Part shown: positions 40,350-52,700 of the stretch, one piece after another
Layout: every line of letters begins with the position of its first letter
Numbering within the stretch: position 1 is the stretch's first letter
Source: Macrococcus sp. DPC7161
Lineage (GTDB): Bacteria > Bacillota > Bacilli > Staphylococcales > Staphylococcaceae
Length of the DNA stretch: 64,000 nt
Direction of reading: 5' to 3'
Assembly: GCF_004117835.1 (NCBI RefSeq)
Contig: NZ_SDSC01000001.1
Location: forward strand, 248,001 to 312,000
Position numbers and translations under genes: made by a program
Notes under the pieces: model-generated
Databases searched by the model: none
Seen by the model: the letters and a program-made list of their open reading frames with translations, nothing else
What the model was told of the DNA's origin: nothing

Positions 40350-41114
40350 ATGGCAGTAATCTCTATGAAACAATTATTAGAAGCTGGTGTTCACTTCGGT
40401 CATCAAACACGTCGTTGGAACCCAAAAATGAAGAAGTACATCTTCACAGAAAGAAATGGTATCTACATCATTGATTTACAAAAAACAGTTAAAAAAGTGG
40501 ATGAAGCATATAACTTCATGAAACAAATCGCTGAAGAAGGCGGTACTGTATTATTCGTAGGTACTAAAAAACAAGCACAAGATGCTATTAAAGACGAAGC
40601 AGAACGTGCTGGTCAATTCTACATCAATCACCGTTGGTTAGGTGGTACTTTAACAAACTACAAAACTATCAACAAACGTGTAAAACGTATTTCTGAAATT
40701 GAAAAAATGGAAGAAGACGGTACATTCTCAGTATTACCTAAAAAAGAAGTTGTTGAAATCAAAAAAGAATATGATCGTTTAATCAAATTCTTAGGCGGAA
40801 TTCGTGAAATGAAATCTATGCCATCAGCATTATTCGTAGTTGACCCTCGTAAAGAGCGTAACGCAATTGCTGAAGCGAAAAAATTACACATTCCAATCGT
40901 TGGTATCGTTGATACAAACTGTGATCCAGATGAAATCGACTACGTAATCCCAGCGAACGACGATGCTATCCGTGCCGTTAAATTATTAACAGCTAAAATG
41001 GCAGACGCAATTTTAGAAGCACAACAAGGTGTTTCTAACGAAGAAGTTGCAGCTGAACAAAACATTGATTTAACTGAAGAAAAAGTTGAATCAACTGAAA
41101 ACACAGAAGCTTAA
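40350..41114 (+). CDS. rpsB: 30S ribosomal protein S2
   Basis: A 254-residue small-subunit protein that helps hold S1-type proteins and the mRNA exit. It starts [20 protein letters not shown] and has [20 protein letters not shown] near 24, [11 protein letters not shown] near 90 and [14 protein letters not shown] near 157. An acidic tail of ~25 residues ([10 protein letters not shown]...) closes it. The ribosome site TTAGGAGG precedes the ATG. A terminator separates it from tsf, so the two are only partly coupled. Confidence 0.97.
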   Translation: MAVISMKQLLEAGVHFGHQTRRWNPKMKKYIFTERNGIYIIDLQKTVKKVDEAYNFMKQIAEEGGTVLFVGTKKQAQDAIKDEAERAGQFYINHRWLGGTLTNYKTINKRVKRISEIEKMEEDGTFSVLPKKEVVEIKKEYDRLIKFLGGIREMKSMPSALFVVDPRKERNAIAEAKKLHIPIVGIVDTNCDPDEIDYVIPANDDAIRAVKLLTAKMADAILEAQQGVSNEEVAAEQNIDLTEEKVESTENTEA

Positions 41115-41121
41115 TAATTTT

Positions 41122-41150
41122 AGGTGATAAGTCTACTTATCACCTTTTTT
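41122..41150 (+). terminator. Intrinsic terminator between rpsB and tsf
   Basis: Stem GGTGATAAG / CTTATCACC (41123-41131 with 41136-41144), TCTA loop, six Ts. Confidence 0.85.
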
Positions 41151-41249
41151 AAAACAAAAAGTTTACTGAATTTAAAATAAAATTTTAGCGTTTTAATGCA
41201 ATTTTTAGTAAAATAAAAAAGTAAATACAAAACTTTGGAGGTAATTTTA

Positions 41250-42134
41250 ATGGCTATTACAGCACAATTAGTTAAACAATTACGTGAAAGAACAGGCGCA
41301 GGTATGATGGACTGCAAAAAAGCATTAACTGAAACTAACGGAGACATCGATGCAGCAGTAGATTACTTACGTGAAAAAGGTATTGCTAAAGCAGCTAAAA
41401 AAGCTGACCGTATCGCAGCAGAAGGTACAACTTATGTTGCTTCAAACGGTAATGACGCAGTATTATTAGAATTAAACTCAGAAACTGACTTCGTTGCACG
41501 TAATGAAGGCTTCCAAGCTTTAGTTAAAGAAATGGCAGATCATATTTTATCAGTGAAACCAGCTGACATTGATGCGTTAATGGCTTCAACAATGGCTGAC
41601 GGCAAAACTGTTGAAAATAAAATGAACGAAGCAATCTCAACAATTGGTGAAAAATTAACTTTACGTCGTTTTGTTGTAATTACTAAAACTGATAACGATG
41701 CTTTTGGTGAGTACTTACACATGGGCGGACGTATCGGTGTATTAGCTGTTGTTGAAGGTACAACTGATGCTGAAGCAGCTAAAGACGTTGCTATGCACAT
41801 CGCAGCTTTAAATCCTAAATTCGTTTCTCGTGAACAAGTTTCTGCTGAAGAATTAGCTCACGAAAAAGAAATCTTAAAACAACAAGCATTAAATGAAGGT
41901 AAACCAGAAAACATCGTTGAAAAAATGGTTGAAGGTCGTTTACGTAAATATTTAGAAGAAATTTGTGCTGTTGATCAAGCGTTCGTTAAAAACCCTGATC
42001 AAACAATCGCAGAATTCTTAAAATCAAAAGGTGGTACTTTAGTATCATTCGTTCGTTATGAAGTTGGAGAAGGTATCGAAAAACGTCAAGATAACTTTGC
42101 TGACGAAGTAATGGGTCAAATCAAAGGTAACTAA
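41250..42134 (+). CDS. tsf: Elongation factor Ts
   Basis: Guanine nucleotide exchange factor for EF-Tu. The 294-residue protein starts [20 protein letters not shown] with the conserved DCKKAL, then the [10 protein letters not shown] core near 80. The start at 41250 follows TTGGAGG; an earlier in-frame TTG at 41235 lies on that site. A terminator follows at 42144. Confidence 0.97.
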   Translation: MAITAQLVKQLRERTGAGMMDCKKALTETNGDIDAAVDYLREKGIAKAAKKADRIAAEGTTYVASNGNDAVLLELNSETDFVARNEGFQALVKEMADHILSVKPADIDALMASTMADGKTVENKMNEAISTIGEKLTLRRFVVITKTDNDAFGEYLHMGGRIGVLAVVEGTTDAEAAKDVAMHIAALNPKFVSREQVSAEELAHEKEILKQQALNEGKPENIVEKMVEGRLRKYLEEICAVDQAFVKNPDQTIAEFLKSKGGTLVSFVRYEVGEGIEKRQDNFADEVMGQIKGN

Positions 42135-42143
42135 TTATTTTTT

Positions 42144-42180
42144 GAGGCAAGACATCAATGAATGTCTTGCCTCTTTTTTT
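42144..42180 (+). terminator. Intrinsic terminator after tsf
   Basis: Perfect 12-base stem GAGGCAAGACAT / ATGTCTTGCCTC, six-base loop, seven or more Ts. Confidence 0.88.
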
Positions 42181-42229
42181 ATATCCTTTAGCATAAAAAT
42201 GAAAAAAAGAGATTTTAGTCATTTAAATC

Positions 42230-42258
42230 TTTAAGTCAATAATGATTATTGGTATAAT
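42230..42258 (+). promoter_or_regulatory. Probable promoter of pyrH-frr
   Basis: Extended -10, TGGTATAAT (hexamer 42253-42258), with a weak -35, TTTAAG, at 42230-42235 and a 17-base spacer. Confidence 0.55.
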
Positions 42259-42301
42259 ATTAGTAGTTTTGAACTGAAAACAGATTGAGAGGACGATATA
42301 A

Positions 42302-43024
42302 ATGAATGATATGTCTAAATACAAACGTGTCGTATTAAAATTAAGTGGAGAAGCTTTAGCAGGTGAAACAGGCTTTGGTATTAATCCAAGTATCATTAAA
42401 AATATTGCGAAACAAGTAGCTGAAGTTGCAACAATGGATTGTGAAGTTGCAGTAATCGTTGGTGGCGGTAACATTTGGCGTGGAAAAACAGGTGCAGATT
42501 TAGGTATGGACCGAGGCACTGCTGATTACATGGGTATGTTAGCGACAGTAATGAACTCATTAGCGCTACAAGATTCACTTGAACAATTAGAAATAGAAAC
42601 ACGTGTATTAACATCTATTGATATGAAGCAAGTAGCAGAACCATACATTCGTCGTCGTGCAATCCGTCATTTAGAAAAAGGTCGTGTTGTTATCTTTGCA
42701 GCGGGTATTGGTAATCCATACTTCTCTACAGATACTACTGCAGCATTACGTGCAGCTGAAATTGAGGCAGATGTTATTTTAATGGGTAAAAATAATGTAG
42801 ATGGTGTTTATTCAGCGGATCCGAAATTAGATCCTACAGCAAAAAAATACGAAACTTTAACATACATCCAAATGTTACAAGAAGGATTGCAAGTAATGGA
42901 TTCTACAGCAAGTTCATTCTGTATGGACAATGATATTCCACTCGTGGTATTCTCAATTATGGAAGACGGCAATATTAAACGCGCAATTATGGGCGAAGAA
43001 ATCGGTACTACAATTACTAAATAA
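42302..43024 (+). CDS. pyrH: UMP kinase
   Basis: Phosphorylates UMP to UDP in pyrimidine nucleotide synthesis; hexameric, not related to eukaryotic UMP kinases. The 240-residue protein has the amino acid kinase core: [12 protein letters not shown] near 10, VGGGNIWRG near 50, [20 protein letters not shown] near 142 and [12 protein letters not shown] near 161. The ribosome site AGAGGACG precedes the ATG. frr follows after 40 bases, the usual pair. Confidence 0.96.
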   Translation: MNDMSKYKRVVLKLSGEALAGETGFGINPSIIKNIAKQVAEVATMDCEVAVIVGGGNIWRGKTGADLGMDRGTADYMGMLATVMNSLALQDSLEQLEIETRVLTSIDMKQVAEPYIRRRAIRHLEKGRVVIFAAGIGNPYFSTDTTAALRAAEIEADVILMGKNNVDGVYSADPKLDPTAKKYETLTYIQMLQEGLQVMDSTASSFCMDNDIPLVVFSIMEDGNIKRAIMGEEIGTTITK

Positions 43025-43064
43025 TTAATTTTCAAAATAATAATAAGTATTTAAGGAGTATATT

Positions 43065-43622
43065 ATGACAACTGAAATTTTAAATGAATTAAAATCAAAA
43101 ATGGACAAATCAATTGAAAGCTTACAACGTGAATTTGCAGCAATCCGTGCAGGTCATGCAAATAGTTCATTATTAGATCGCGTTTCTGTAAACTACTACG
43201 GTGCAGACACACCAGTTCAACAATTAGCAGGTATTTCTGTACCAGAACCAAGAATGTTAGTAGTAACACCTTATGATAAATCATCAATCGATGATATTTT
43301 AAAAGCAATTAACATGGCAAACTTAGGTGTAAACCCAACTTCAGATGGTACAGTAATCCGTATAACTGTGCCAGCATTAACAGAAGAACGCCGTAAAGAG
43401 TTAGTTAAAGAAGCGAAAAAAGAAGCTGAAAATTCAAAAGTTGCTATTCGAAACATCCGTCGTGATGCAAATGATGCATTGAAAAAAGCTGAGAAAAATG
43501 GCGAATTAACTGAAGATGATTTAAAATCATTCACAGAAGATGTACAAGACGAAACAAATAAATACATCAAAAAAATTGATGATTTAACGACTGAAAAAGA
43601 AAAAGATATTATGGAAGTTTAA
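43065..43622 (+). CDS. frr: Ribosome recycling factor
   Basis: Splits post-termination ribosomes with EF-G. The 185-residue tRNA-mimic begins [20 protein letters not shown], has the conserved [13 protein letters not shown] near 29 and the [20 protein letters not shown] segment near 104. The ribosome site AAGGAG precedes the ATG. A terminator follows at 43635-43666, before uppS. Confidence 0.97.
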   Translation: MTTEILNELKSKMDKSIESLQREFAAIRAGHANSSLLDRVSVNYYGADTPVQQLAGISVPEPRMLVVTPYDKSSIDDILKAINMANLGVNPTSDGTVIRITVPALTEERRKELVKEAKKEAENSKVAIRNIRRDANDALKKAEKNGELTEDDLKSFTEDVQDETNKYIKKIDDLTTEKEKDIMEV

Positions 43623-43634
43623 TATCAAGTTTAG

Positions 43635-43666
43635 AGGCTGGAACATTAGTGTTCCATGCCTTTTTT
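43635..43666 (+). terminator. Intrinsic terminator after frr
   Basis: Stem AGGCTGGAACA / TGTTCCATGCCT with a small mismatch, TTAG loop and six Ts. Confidence 0.78.
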
Positions 43667-43758
43667 ATTTTGCTTTTTTTCGCTTTTATACAGATGTGTC
43701 TAGAGTCTTATATACAATTATGATAGAATAATTAAATAATGTGCTCATTGGAGGATTT

Positions 43759-44535
43759 ATGCGACATTTATTTAGATTTAAAAATAAAACTAGAAATCAT
43801 TCAAACATTACTTCAAATGATTTGAATATAGATAAACAAAATATACCTGAACATATCGCGATTATTATGGATGGCAATGGAAGATGGGCGAAGCAAAGAA
43901 AAATGCCAAGAATTAAAGGTCATTATGAAGGTATGCAAACGGTTAAGAAAATTACGCGCCATGCTAGTGATTTAGGTGTTAAGTATTTAACGTTATATGC
44001 ATTTTCAACAGAAAATTGGACACGTCCTACTGAAGAAGTCAATTATTTGATGAAATTACCTGGTGACTTTTTATCAACATTTTTACCAGAATTGATGGAA
44101 AAGAATGTGCGTGTTGAAACAATCGGATTTATTGATGCTTTACCAGAACATACACGAAAAGCTGTGCTTGAAGCAATTGAAAAAACAAAAAATAATACAG
44201 GCTTAACGTTAGTATTTGCATTAAATTATGGTGGTAAAAAGGAAATTGTTGCTGCTGTACAAATGATTGCTGACTTATATAAAGAAAACAAGGTTACATT
44301 AGATGATATTAACGAAACAACATTTAATGATTATTTGTTTACAAAAAATATTCCAGATCCAGAATTGTTGATTCGAACATCTGGGGAGCAGCGTTTAAGT
44401 AATTTCTTAATTTGGCAATCATCTTATAGTGAATTTGTGTTTGATGACACATTATGGCCAGATTTCAATGAAAATAATTTGGAACAAGCGATAAAAACAT
44501 ACCAAGAGCGACATCGTCGATTTGGTGGATTATAA
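43759..44535 (+). CDS. uppS: Isoprenyl transferase (undecaprenyl diphosphate synthase)
   Basis: Condenses isopentenyl diphosphate into the C55 carrier used for peptidoglycan, teichoic acid and the CsbB reaction. The 258-residue cis-prenyltransferase has the signature IIMDGNGRWAKQR near 36, YLTLYAFSTENW near 82, and the C-terminal RTSGEQRLSNFLIWQ near 205. The start at 43759 has TTGGAGGA upstream; an earlier GTG at 43741 lies before that site. cdsA starts 9 bases after the stop. Confidence 0.95.
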   Translation: MRHLFRFKNKTRNHSNITSNDLNIDKQNIPEHIAIIMDGNGRWAKQRKMPRIKGHYEGMQTVKKITRHASDLGVKYLTLYAFSTENWTRPTEEVNYLMKLPGDFLSTFLPELMEKNVRVETIGFIDALPEHTRKAVLEAIEKTKNNTGLTLVFALNYGGKKEIVAAVQMIADLYKENKVTLDDINETTFNDYLFTKNIPDPELLIRTSGEQRLSNFLIWQSSYSEFVFDDTLWPDFNENNLEQAIKTYQERHRRFGGL

Positions 44536-44544
44536 GGAGTTTGT

Positions 44545-45336
44545 ATGAAAACAAGAACAATCACTGCAATTATAGCAATGGCAATATTTTTACCGATTGT
44601 CATATTTGGTGGCATTCCATTACTCATTATGAGTTATTTGTTGGCCATTGTTGCGTTAAAAGAAGTTTTAAATATGAAAAATATAAAATTATATTCATTA
44701 CCAGGTATATTTAGTACCATCGCATTATGTTTAATAATGTTACCTGAAAAAAATCAATTGATACCTATTGAATTTCAAGTGCCATGCTTAATCATGATGA
44801 GTTTGATTATGCTTAGTCACACCGTTGTCACTAAAAATCGATTTAACTTTGTCGACAATGCATTTTGTATGTTAGCAGTAGCTTATGTAGGTATTGGATT
44901 TATGTATTTTTATGAAACAAGAAGTGCTGAAAATGGATTGGTGTTTATTTTATTCGCACTTTTAGTCGTTTGGGTAACGGATACTGGAGCATATATCTTT
45001 GGTAGAATGTTTGGTAAAAATAAATTATGGCCTGAAATTTCACCTAACAAAACAATTGAAGGATTTGTAGGTGGTATATTATCAAGTACAGTGATTGCCA
45101 TCATTTTCTCAATCAATTATACAATGCCAATTGGTATGTTACCTTTAATTTTAGTAACATGGGTATTTAGTATGTTCGGTCAATTAGGTGATTTAGTAGA
45201 ATCAGCTTTAAAACGTCATTTTGATGTGAAGGATTCTGGAAATCTCTTACCAGGTCATGGTGGAATATTAGATCGTTTTGATTCATTTATCTTCGTATTA
45301 CCTTTAATGAACATTTTATTAATCAGTTTCCAATAA
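44545..45336 (+). CDS. cdsA: Phosphatidate cytidylyltransferase CdsA
   Basis: Makes CDP-diacylglycerol from phosphatidate and CTP, the branch point to all phospholipids. The 263-residue protein has about eight membrane segments and the family signature in the C-terminal half: [20 protein letters not shown] near residue 147, then [12 protein letters not shown] and the [18 protein letters not shown] segment near 213. The ribosome site AAGGAG overlaps the end of uppS. Confidence 0.95.
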   Translation: MKTRTITAIIAMAIFLPIVIFGGIPLLIMSYLLAIVALKEVLNMKNIKLYSLPGIFSTIALCLIMLPEKNQLIPIEFQVPCLIMMSLIMLSHTVVTKNRFNFVDNAFCMLAVAYVGIGFMYFYETRSAENGLVFILFALLVVWVTDTGAYIFGRMFGKNKLWPEISPNKTIEGFVGGILSSTVIAIIFSINYTMPIGMLPLILVTWVFSMFGQLGDLVESALKRHFDVKDSGNLLPGHGGILDRFDSFIFVLPLMNILLISFQ

Positions 45337-45385
45337 CTTATATTTGTCACTAATTACGTATTACTATAAAATAGAATTAAACATC

Positions 45386-45421
45386 AAATCATTCAAATGA
45401 TATATTTGAATGATTTTTTTA
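45386..45421 (+). terminator. Intrinsic terminator after cdsA
   Basis: Perfect stem AATCATTCAAAT / ATTTGAATGATT (45387-45398 with 45404-45415), five-base loop, T-tract. Confidence 0.85.
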
Positions 45422-45448
45422 TATGAAATTTTTGGGCGTAGGTGACTT

Positions 45449-46588
45449 ATGAAAAATATAGGAATTTTAGGAGCAAGTGGCTCTGTAGGAATGCAAGGTT
45501 TAGATGTGATTCGTGAACATAAGGATCAATATCGTTTAGTGAGTTTTTCAGTCGGCAATAATATTCAAGTAGCTAAAGATATTATTGAAGAGTTTCAACC
45601 AGAAATCGTTTCAGTAGGGTCAGAAAGTTTAAAAGACCAATTATCAGCAATTGTAACAGAACCGATAGAAATTGTTTACGGTGATGAAGGTTTAATTAAA
45701 ATAGCTGGATACCATAAAAATGATATGTTACTTAATTCAATTTTAGGCAGTATAGGTTTGAAACCAACCATTCATGCAATTGAGCAAGGGATTGATATTG
45801 CACTTGCAAATAAAGAAACATTGGTTGTTGCGGGTGAAATCGTTATGAAAAAAGCAAAAGAACATGGTGTCAATATTTTACCAGTGGACTCTGAGCATTC
45901 AGCGATTTTCCAATGTTTAAATGGAGAAAACCATAAAAATATCGAAAAATTAATCATTACTGCAAGTGGCGGTTCATTTAGAAATAAAACAAGAAGTGAG
46001 CTTGAACATGTGACTTTAGAAGATGCATTAAACCATCCAAACTGGTCGATGGGCAAAAAAATCACAATAGATTCAGCGACAATGATGAATAAAGGGTTAG
46101 AAGTGATTGAAGCAAAGTGGTTATTTGATTTACCAATTGAAAAGATTGAAACAGTTTTACATCAAGAAAGTATCATTCATTCCATGGTTGAATTTAATGA
46201 TACGAGTGTGATTGCACAACTTGGAACACCAGATATGCGTATGCCAATTCAATATGCATTTACTTATCCTGATCGACTACCAAGACAAGCTGAAAGATTA
46301 AATTTAGGTCAAATTGGTCAGTTGAATTTCAAACCAATGGATTATGAACGATTCAAATGTTTAAAATTTGCATATGACGCCATTAAAATTGGTGGTACAA
46401 TGCCTGTTGTGATGAATGCTGTAAATGAAATTGCTGTAAGCATGTTCTTAAACGGTGAAATCTCATTTTTAGATATTGAGACATTGATTGAAAGAGAAAT
46501 GAAGGCACATGAAGTGATTATGAATCCAGATTTGGATACAATACTCGCAGTAGATAAACAATATAAAGAAATGAAATACGAGGTGTAG
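45449..46588 (+). CDS. dxr: 1-deoxy-D-xylulose 5-phosphate reductoisomerase
   Basis: Second enzyme of the MEP isoprenoid pathway, making methylerythritol 4-phosphate with NADPH. The 379-residue protein has [14 protein letters not shown] at the N-terminus, [11 protein letters not shown] near 118, the metal-binding [11 protein letters not shown] near 146, and SGGSFRNK near 183. Staphylococci as I know them make isopentenyl diphosphate by the mevalonate pathway, although dxr-like genes occur in part of the family (for example the sciuri group). Presence of this intact gene at the ancestral Bacillales position between cdsA and rseP is therefore informative. Ribosome site GTAGGTGA. Confidence 0.93.
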   Translation: MKNIGILGASGSVGMQGLDVIREHKDQYRLVSFSVGNNIQVAKDIIEEFQPEIVSVGSESLKDQLSAIVTEPIEIVYGDEGLIKIAGYHKNDMLLNSILGSIGLKPTIHAIEQGIDIALANKETLVVAGEIVMKKAKEHGVNILPVDSEHSAIFQCLNGENHKNIEKLIITASGGSFRNKTRSELEHVTLEDALNHPNWSMGKKITIDSATMMNKGLEVIEAKWLFDLPIEKIETVLHQESIIHSMVEFNDTSVIAQLGTPDMRMPIQYAFTYPDRLPRQAERLNLGQIGQLNFKPMDYERFKCLKFAYDAIKIGGTMPVVMNAVNEIAVSMFLNGEISFLDIETLIEREMKAHEVIMNPDLDTILAVDKQYKEMKYEV

Positions 46589-46589
46589 T

Positions 46590-47864
46590 ATGTTAGGATT
46601 TATCGCATTTATATTTGTTTTTGGTTTACTCGTAACGGTACATGAATTTGGACATTTGTTATTTGCAAAAAGAGCGGGTATCATGTGTCCAGAATTCGCG
46701 ATTGGTATGGGACCAAAAATATTTTCATATAAAAAGAATGAAACCGTATATACAATTCGTTTACTCCCTGTAGGGGGTTATGTCATGATGGCCGGTAGTG
46801 GTATGGAACAAAATCCACTAACTGAAGGTATGACGGTACAAATTAAAACGAATGAAAATAATGAAGTGACACATGTCATTTTAGATGAGCAACATCAGTT
46901 TAGACAAATCGAACAAATTGAAGTGAAGTCTAGTGACTTTGAAGACGAATTGTATATTGAAGGGGTAAATCAGTATACACAAGAATTGGTACGTTTACCT
47001 GTTGCGCGTGAAGCGTATTTTGTTCGTGATGGCGATTTAATCCAAATCGCACCCCATGACCGTCAATTCAAAAATAAAAAACCTCTACCGAAATTTTTAG
47101 CATTATTTGCAGGACCATTATTTAACTTTATATTGGCGTTAGTGTTGTTTATTATTTATGCATTTATGACAGGTGTCCCAACGAATACTGTTGATCAAGT
47201 ACAAAAAGGATTACCTGCATATAAAGCGGGAATTCAATCAGGGGATAAGATTGTAAAAATTGGTGATACAAAGATTACAGAATATAAACAAATTTCACCG
47301 ATTATTACTAAAAATAAAGATAAAGCAATCGATGTCACTGTAGAACGTGATGGTAAAGAAAAAACGTTTAATATTAAACCAGAATATAAACAGCAAGTAG
47401 TAAACAAGCAAAAAGTAGATACTTATATTATTGGTTTTCAAGCGAAGAAGGAATCTTCTGTAATATCAGCACTTGAAAATGGTGTACTTTATACAATTAA
47501 TGGTGCAAAAGTCATTTTCTCATTACTTGGTATTATGTTTGCTTCAATTTTTAACGGAAGCTTCTCGTTTGATATGTTAAATGGTCCGGTTGGTATTTAT
47601 AAAAATACTGAAAAAGTTGCAGCGATGGGGTTTGAAACTTTGATAGGCTACACTGCGATGTTATCTGTCAATTTAGGGATTATGAACTTATTACCGATTC
47701 CTGCACTGGATGGTGGTAGAATTTTATTCGTCATTTATGAAGCAATTTTCAGAAGACCGGTGAATAAAAAAGCAGAAGTTGTGATTATTGCTGCAGGTGC
47801 GATTTTCGTATTTTTCATTATGATTATGGTCACTTGGAACGATATTATGAGATATTTCTTTTAA
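46590..47864 (+). CDS. rseP: RIP metalloprotease RseP
   Basis: Site-2 intramembrane zinc protease that cleaves anti-sigma factors and remnant signal peptides. The 424-residue protein has the active site [12 protein letters not shown] in the first membrane helix (residues ~16-27), a PDZ domain (~195-275) and a C-terminal [14 protein letters not shown] (~365) with the third zinc ligand Asp. Four membrane helices are expected. The ribosome site GAGGTG overlaps the dxr end, and the start lies one base after its stop. A terminator follows. Confidence 0.94.
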   Translation: MLGFIAFIFVFGLLVTVHEFGHLLFAKRAGIMCPEFAIGMGPKIFSYKKNETVYTIRLLPVGGYVMMAGSGMEQNPLTEGMTVQIKTNENNEVTHVILDEQHQFRQIEQIEVKSSDFEDELYIEGVNQYTQELVRLPVAREAYFVRDGDLIQIAPHDRQFKNKKPLPKFLALFAGPLFNFILALVLFIIYAFMTGVPTNTVDQVQKGLPAYKAGIQSGDKIVKIGDTKITEYKQISPIITKNKDKAIDVTVERDGKEKTFNIKPEYKQQVVNKQKVDTYIIGFQAKKESSVISALENGVLYTINGAKVIFSLLGIMFASIFNGSFSFDMLNGPVGIYKNTEKVAAMGFETLIGYTAMLSVNLGIMNLLPIPALDGGRILFVIYEAIFRRPVNKKAEVVIIAAGAIFVFFIMIMVTWNDIMRYFF

Positions 47865-47870
47865 AATTTT

Positions 47871-47909
47871 AAAAATGCCATGAGCCAAATCAGTGCTTAT
47901 GGCATTTTT
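47871..47909 (+). terminator. Intrinsic terminator after rseP
   Basis: Stem AAAATGCCATGAGC / GCTTATGGCATTTT with one wobble, ten-base loop, T-run. Confidence 0.82.
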
Positions 47910-47983
47910 AATGCATTTAATAGTTTTATTCAGTACGAATTTATATTATGATGATAATAATCAATATTTTTTAGGAGGCAGCT

Positions 47984-49681
47984 ATGAAACAAAGTAAAAT
48001 GTTTATTCCAACTTTACGTGAAGTTCCAAATGATGCTGAAAGTAAAAGTCATCAATTATTATTAAAAGCAGGTATGATCAAACAAGTAGCAAGTGGGATG
48101 TACAGTTATTTACCCATTGCAAAACGTGTTTTAAATAAAATTGAGGCAATTGTTCGTGAAGAAATGGAAGCGATTGATGGTATTGAAATTTTAATGCCAG
48201 TATTACAGCCTTCTGAATTATGGATGGAATCAGGTCGTTGGCAAAGTTATGGTGCAGAGTTGATGCGTATGACGGATCGTCATGGACGTGAATTCGCATT
48301 AGGACCAACTCATGAAGAAATCATTACTTCTTTAGTGAGAGATGAATTAAAGTCTTATAAGAAATTACCAATTACATTATTCCAAATTCAAAATAAATTC
48401 CGTGATGAAAAGCGTCCTCGTTTTGGTTTGTTACGTGGTCGTGAATTCATTATGAAAGATGCTTATAGTTTCCATGCAACAGAAGAAAGTTTAGATAAAA
48501 CATATCAAGATATGTATCAAGCTTATACAAATATCTTTAACCGTGTAGGGTTATTATTCAGACCTGTTATCGCAGATAGTGGTGCTATTGGTGGTAGTCA
48601 TACACATGAATTTATGGCACTTGCTGAGATTGGTGAAGATACAATTTGTTATACAGACGGATCAGACTATGCTGCTAATATTGAAAAAGCAGAAGTAGTA
48701 TACCATGCGAAGCCTGAGCATACTGAGGAAAAAGCGTTAGAAAAAGTACATACGCCTGGCGTAAAAACTGCGCAAGCATTAGCGGATTTCTTAGGGAAAC
48801 GTTTAGATGAAATTGTAAAATCTATGATTGTTAAAGTTGATGATCAATATGTTATGTTTTTAATTCGTGGTCATCATGAATTAAACGATGTAAAAGTAAA
48901 AGCTTACTTTGGTACTGAATTTGTGGAAATGGCAACTCAAGATGAGATTGTTGCAATTCTTGGTGCTAACCCAGGTTCATTAGGTCCAGTGGGTGTTGAT
49001 AAGATTGAAATTTATGCCGATAACAGTGTACAAGATTTAAACAATCTAGCTGTTGGGGCAAATGAAGATGAATACCATTATATCAATGCAAATATTGCTC
49101 GTGACTTTAATGTTAAAGCATTTGGTGATTTTAGATTTATTTTAGAAGGTGAATTAGCAGCGGATGGTCATCCAGTTAAATTTGCTGAAGGTATTGAAGT
49201 CGGACAAGTTTTCAAATTAGGTACTAAGTATTCTGAATCGATGAATGCAACATTCTTAAATGATCAAGGCCGTGCAGAGCCGATGATTATGGGTTGTTAT
49301 GGTATCGGTGTGAGCCGTACATTGTCAGCTGTTATTGAACAACATCATGATGATAAAGGTATCATTTGGCCAACTTCGATTACACCATATGATGTACATG
49401 TAATATCAGTAAATCCTAAACAAGAAGCACAACAAGCATTAGCGGATCAATTATATACTGAATTGAAAGCAAACTATGATGTTTTATATGATGATCGTAA
49501 TGAACGTGCAGGTGTTAAATTTAATGATGCTGACTTAATTGGTATCCCAGTACGTGTCGTTGTAGGTAAACAAGCAGCAGAAGGTATTGTGGAAGTTAAA
49601 AATCGCAAAACTGGTGAATCATTTGAAGTATCGGTTGATGCCATCGAAGAAAAAATCAAATCGATTTATGCAACGCTTTAA
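47984..49681 (+). CDS. proS: Prolyl-tRNA synthetase
   Basis: Class II synthetase charging tRNA-Pro. The 565-residue protein is the bacterial type: motif 1 region [15 protein letters not shown] near 48, motif 2 [17 protein letters not shown] near 138, an editing (INS) domain (~230-380), motif 3 [13 protein letters not shown] near 437, and a C-terminal anticodon-binding domain (~470-565). The ribosome site TTAGGAGG precedes the ATG. No T-box leader was found in the ~75 bases after the rseP terminator. Confidence 0.96.
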   Translation: MKQSKMFIPTLREVPNDAESKSHQLLLKAGMIKQVASGMYSYLPIAKRVLNKIEAIVREEMEAIDGIEILMPVLQPSELWMESGRWQSYGAELMRMTDRHGREFALGPTHEEIITSLVRDELKSYKKLPITLFQIQNKFRDEKRPRFGLLRGREFIMKDAYSFHATEESLDKTYQDMYQAYTNIFNRVGLLFRPVIADSGAIGGSHTHEFMALAEIGEDTICYTDGSDYAANIEKAEVVYHAKPEHTEEKALEKVHTPGVKTAQALADFLGKRLDEIVKSMIVKVDDQYVMFLIRGHHELNDVKVKAYFGTEFVEMATQDEIVAILGANPGSLGPVGVDKIEIYADNSVQDLNNLAVGANEDEYHYINANIARDFNVKAFGDFRFILEGELAADGHPVKFAEGIEVGQVFKLGTKYSESMNATFLNDQGRAEPMIMGCYGIGVSRTLSAVIEQHHDDKGIIWPTSITPYDVHVISVNPKQEAQQALADQLYTELKANYDVLYDDRNERAGVKFNDADLIGIPVRVVVGKQAAEGIVEVKNRKTGESFEVSVDAIEEKIKSIYATL

Positions 49682-49716
49682 AAATAATTTGTTATAATAA
49701 TGCTAAGATTAAGAAT

Positions 49717-49745
49717 AAGTAATACGCATTTGCGTATTACTTTTT
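49717..49745 (+). terminator. Intrinsic terminator between proS and polC
   Basis: Perfect stem AAGTAATACGCA / TGCGTATTACTT followed by Ts; the loop is short. Confidence 0.8.
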
Positions 49746-49766
49746 CATGTTTAAAGGTGGAAAAAT

Positions 49767-52700
49767 ATGACCATTTCAGCAAATGAAAAATTTAAAATAC
49801 TACTCAAACAATTGGAAATCACCAATTTATTTGAAATAGATGATATCGACGCTGCGGCATTAACAAAAATTGATGTGTCTAGAGAAGAACGTAAATGGCA
49901 TTTTTATTTTTCTTTTAAAAACTATTTGCCTTATCCTATGTTTCAATTGCTTCAAACGAAGTTTCATGAACATTTTGATCAAATCGCTCGAGTTTCATTT
50001 GAAATCAAGGTTACACATAAAGATGATGGTGATTTTACAGAAGTCATTCGAGAATATATCCCTTATGCGATAGATCAAACGAAAATGAGTCCAAACTTAA
50101 AACGCCAATTAAAAGATAAAAAAGTGACATTTTCAAATGATGTTATGAAATTTCATGTGCTTACAGAGGTTGAGCAAAGACATTTTTCCAAAAATTGTAA
50201 TGGTACGCTAATCGAAGTATTTAAGCAGTGCGGCTTTAATATATCAAATACAATCTTTGATATTTCAAATGAAGATCATGATCGAGAACTTGCATCGCTT
50301 GCTCAACATATTGAACAAGAAGATCAAACAAATAGAACGCAACTTGCAGAAAAAATGGTAGAAATTGAAAAATCTCGTTCAGAAGAAATTGTGAATGAAG
50401 TATCAAGTTGTCAAATCGGTAAAGAAATTCAAGTTGAATCATTAAGACCAATAGAGTCTATCATTGAAGAAGAGTATAAAGTGGCTGTTGAAGGTGTTAT
50501 TTTTGATGTTGAGATTAAGGAATTAAAAAGTAAACGTCATATCCTTCAAGTTAAAATAACGGATTATACAGATTCATTAATCATTAAAATGTTTACAAGA
50601 CCAGGTAAAGACTTTTTAGAGCATTTTAAAGCATTAAAGCCAGGTAAATGGATTCGTTGCCAAGGTAAAATTGAACAAGATACCTTTATTAGAGATTTAG
50701 TCATGATGGCTAATGACATTCACGAAGTGAAAAAACAGGAAAAACAAGATACTGCTGAAGAAAAGCGTGTTGAATTTCATTTACATACTGCAATGAGTCA
50801 AATGGATGGTGTCTCCCATATTTCAAAATATGTTGACCAAGCTGCTAAATGGGGTCATAAAGCCATTGCAATTACAGACCATAATGGGGCACAAGGTTTT
50901 CCAGATGCTTATAGTGCTGCCAAAAAAGCAGGCATCAAAATGATTTATGGTATGGAAGGCATGCTTGTAGATGATGGCGTACCTATTGCATACAAACCTC
51001 AATCAATCGATTTAAAGTCAGCAACTTATGTAGTATTTGACGTTGAAACGACCGGTTTAAGTTCACAATACGATAAAATCATTGAATTAGCAGCAGTTAA
51101 AGTTAAAGATGGAGAAATCATTGATAAGTTTGAGCGTTTCTCAAATCCTGGAGAACGATTGAATGAAACCATCAAAAATTTAACTAAAATTACGGATGAT
51201 ATGCTAGTAGACGCACCACCCATTGAAGAAGTATTAAATGATTTTAGAGATTTTGTAGGTGATGCGATTTATGTTGCACATAACGCAAGTTTTGATATGG
51301 GCTTCATTGATACAGGATTCGAACGTTTAGGATATGGTGCTACAAAAAATGCTGTTATCGATACGTTAGAACTATCAAGAACCATCAATACTGATCTCGG
51401 AAAACACGGTTTAAACTTTTTAGCGAAAAAATATGGCATTGAATTGACACAACACCATAGAGCGATTTATGATGCTGAGACAACTGCACATATTTTTATT
51501 AAAATGTTGAAACAACTTGAAGATTTAAATGTACATCAACATGATGAAATCGATGTAAAATTATCTAATCAAGATGCATATAAACGTGCTAGACCAATGC
51601 ATGTGACACTGATTGTGCAAAATCAAACAGGATTAAAAAACTTATTTAAGATCATTTCAGAGTCTTTAGTACATTATTTTTATCGAACTGCTCGTATTCC
51701 AAGAAGTTTATTAGATAAGCATCGTGAAGGTATATTAGTAGGTAGTGCATGTGATAATGGTGAAGTATTTACAGCAGTAATGCAAAAAGACCAAGAAGAA
51801 GTTGAGAAAATTGCACAATATTATGATTTTATTGAAGTCCAACCTAAAGCATTGTATCAACATTTATTAGATCGTGATTTAATTCGTGATCAAGCAACAT
51901 TAGAAGAAATATATGATCGCTTAATTCAAGTTGGAGATAAACTTGGTAAGTTGGTTGTTGCAACTGGTAATGTACATTACTTACATGAACACGAACATAT
52001 TGCACGTGATATATTAATTGCATCAAATCCAGGGAATCCATTAAATCGACAAACATTACCGAAAGCTCATTTTAGAACGACAAATGAAATGTTAGATGCT
52101 TTTCATTTCTTAGGTGAAGAAAAAGCAAAAGAGATTGTAGTAACGAATACGAATAAATTGGCAGATATGATTGAAGAAGTGAAGCCGATTCGAGATGAAT
52201 TGTATACGCCTAAAATTGAAGGTGCTAATGAAGAAATTCGAGAGATGAGTTATAATAATGCCAAAAAGTTATACGGTGAAGATTTACCACAAATCGTTAT
52301 TGATCGATTAGAAAAGGAACTTGCCAGTATTATCGGAAACGGATTTGCTGTTATTTATTTGATTTCGCATAAATTGGTTAAAAAATCACTTGATGATGGT
52401 TACTTAGTTGGTAGTCGTGGTTCAGTTGGATCAAGCTTTGTAGCGACAATGACTGAAATTACAGAAGTAAATCCACTGCCTCCACATTATATTTGTCCAA
52501 AATGTAAATCTAGCCATTTCTTTGAAGATGGAAGTGTGGCCAGTGGATTTGACTTACCGGACAAAAATTGTCCAACATGTGATGTACCTTATATTAAAGA
52601 AGGACAAGATATTCCATTTGAAACGTTCTTAGGGTTTAAAGGGGATAAAGTACCCGATATTGACTTGAACTTTAGTGGCGAATACCAGCCACATGCACAT

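Noticed and set aside
47910-47983. T-box leader upstream of proS
   Set aside because: Only ~75 bases lie between the rseP terminator and proS; no T-box sequence (TGGNACCGCG type) or long structured leader is present.
49681-49716. TATAAT at 49693-49698 as a polC promoter
   Set aside because: A terminator follows directly at 49717-49745 and no -35 is present at a proper distance.
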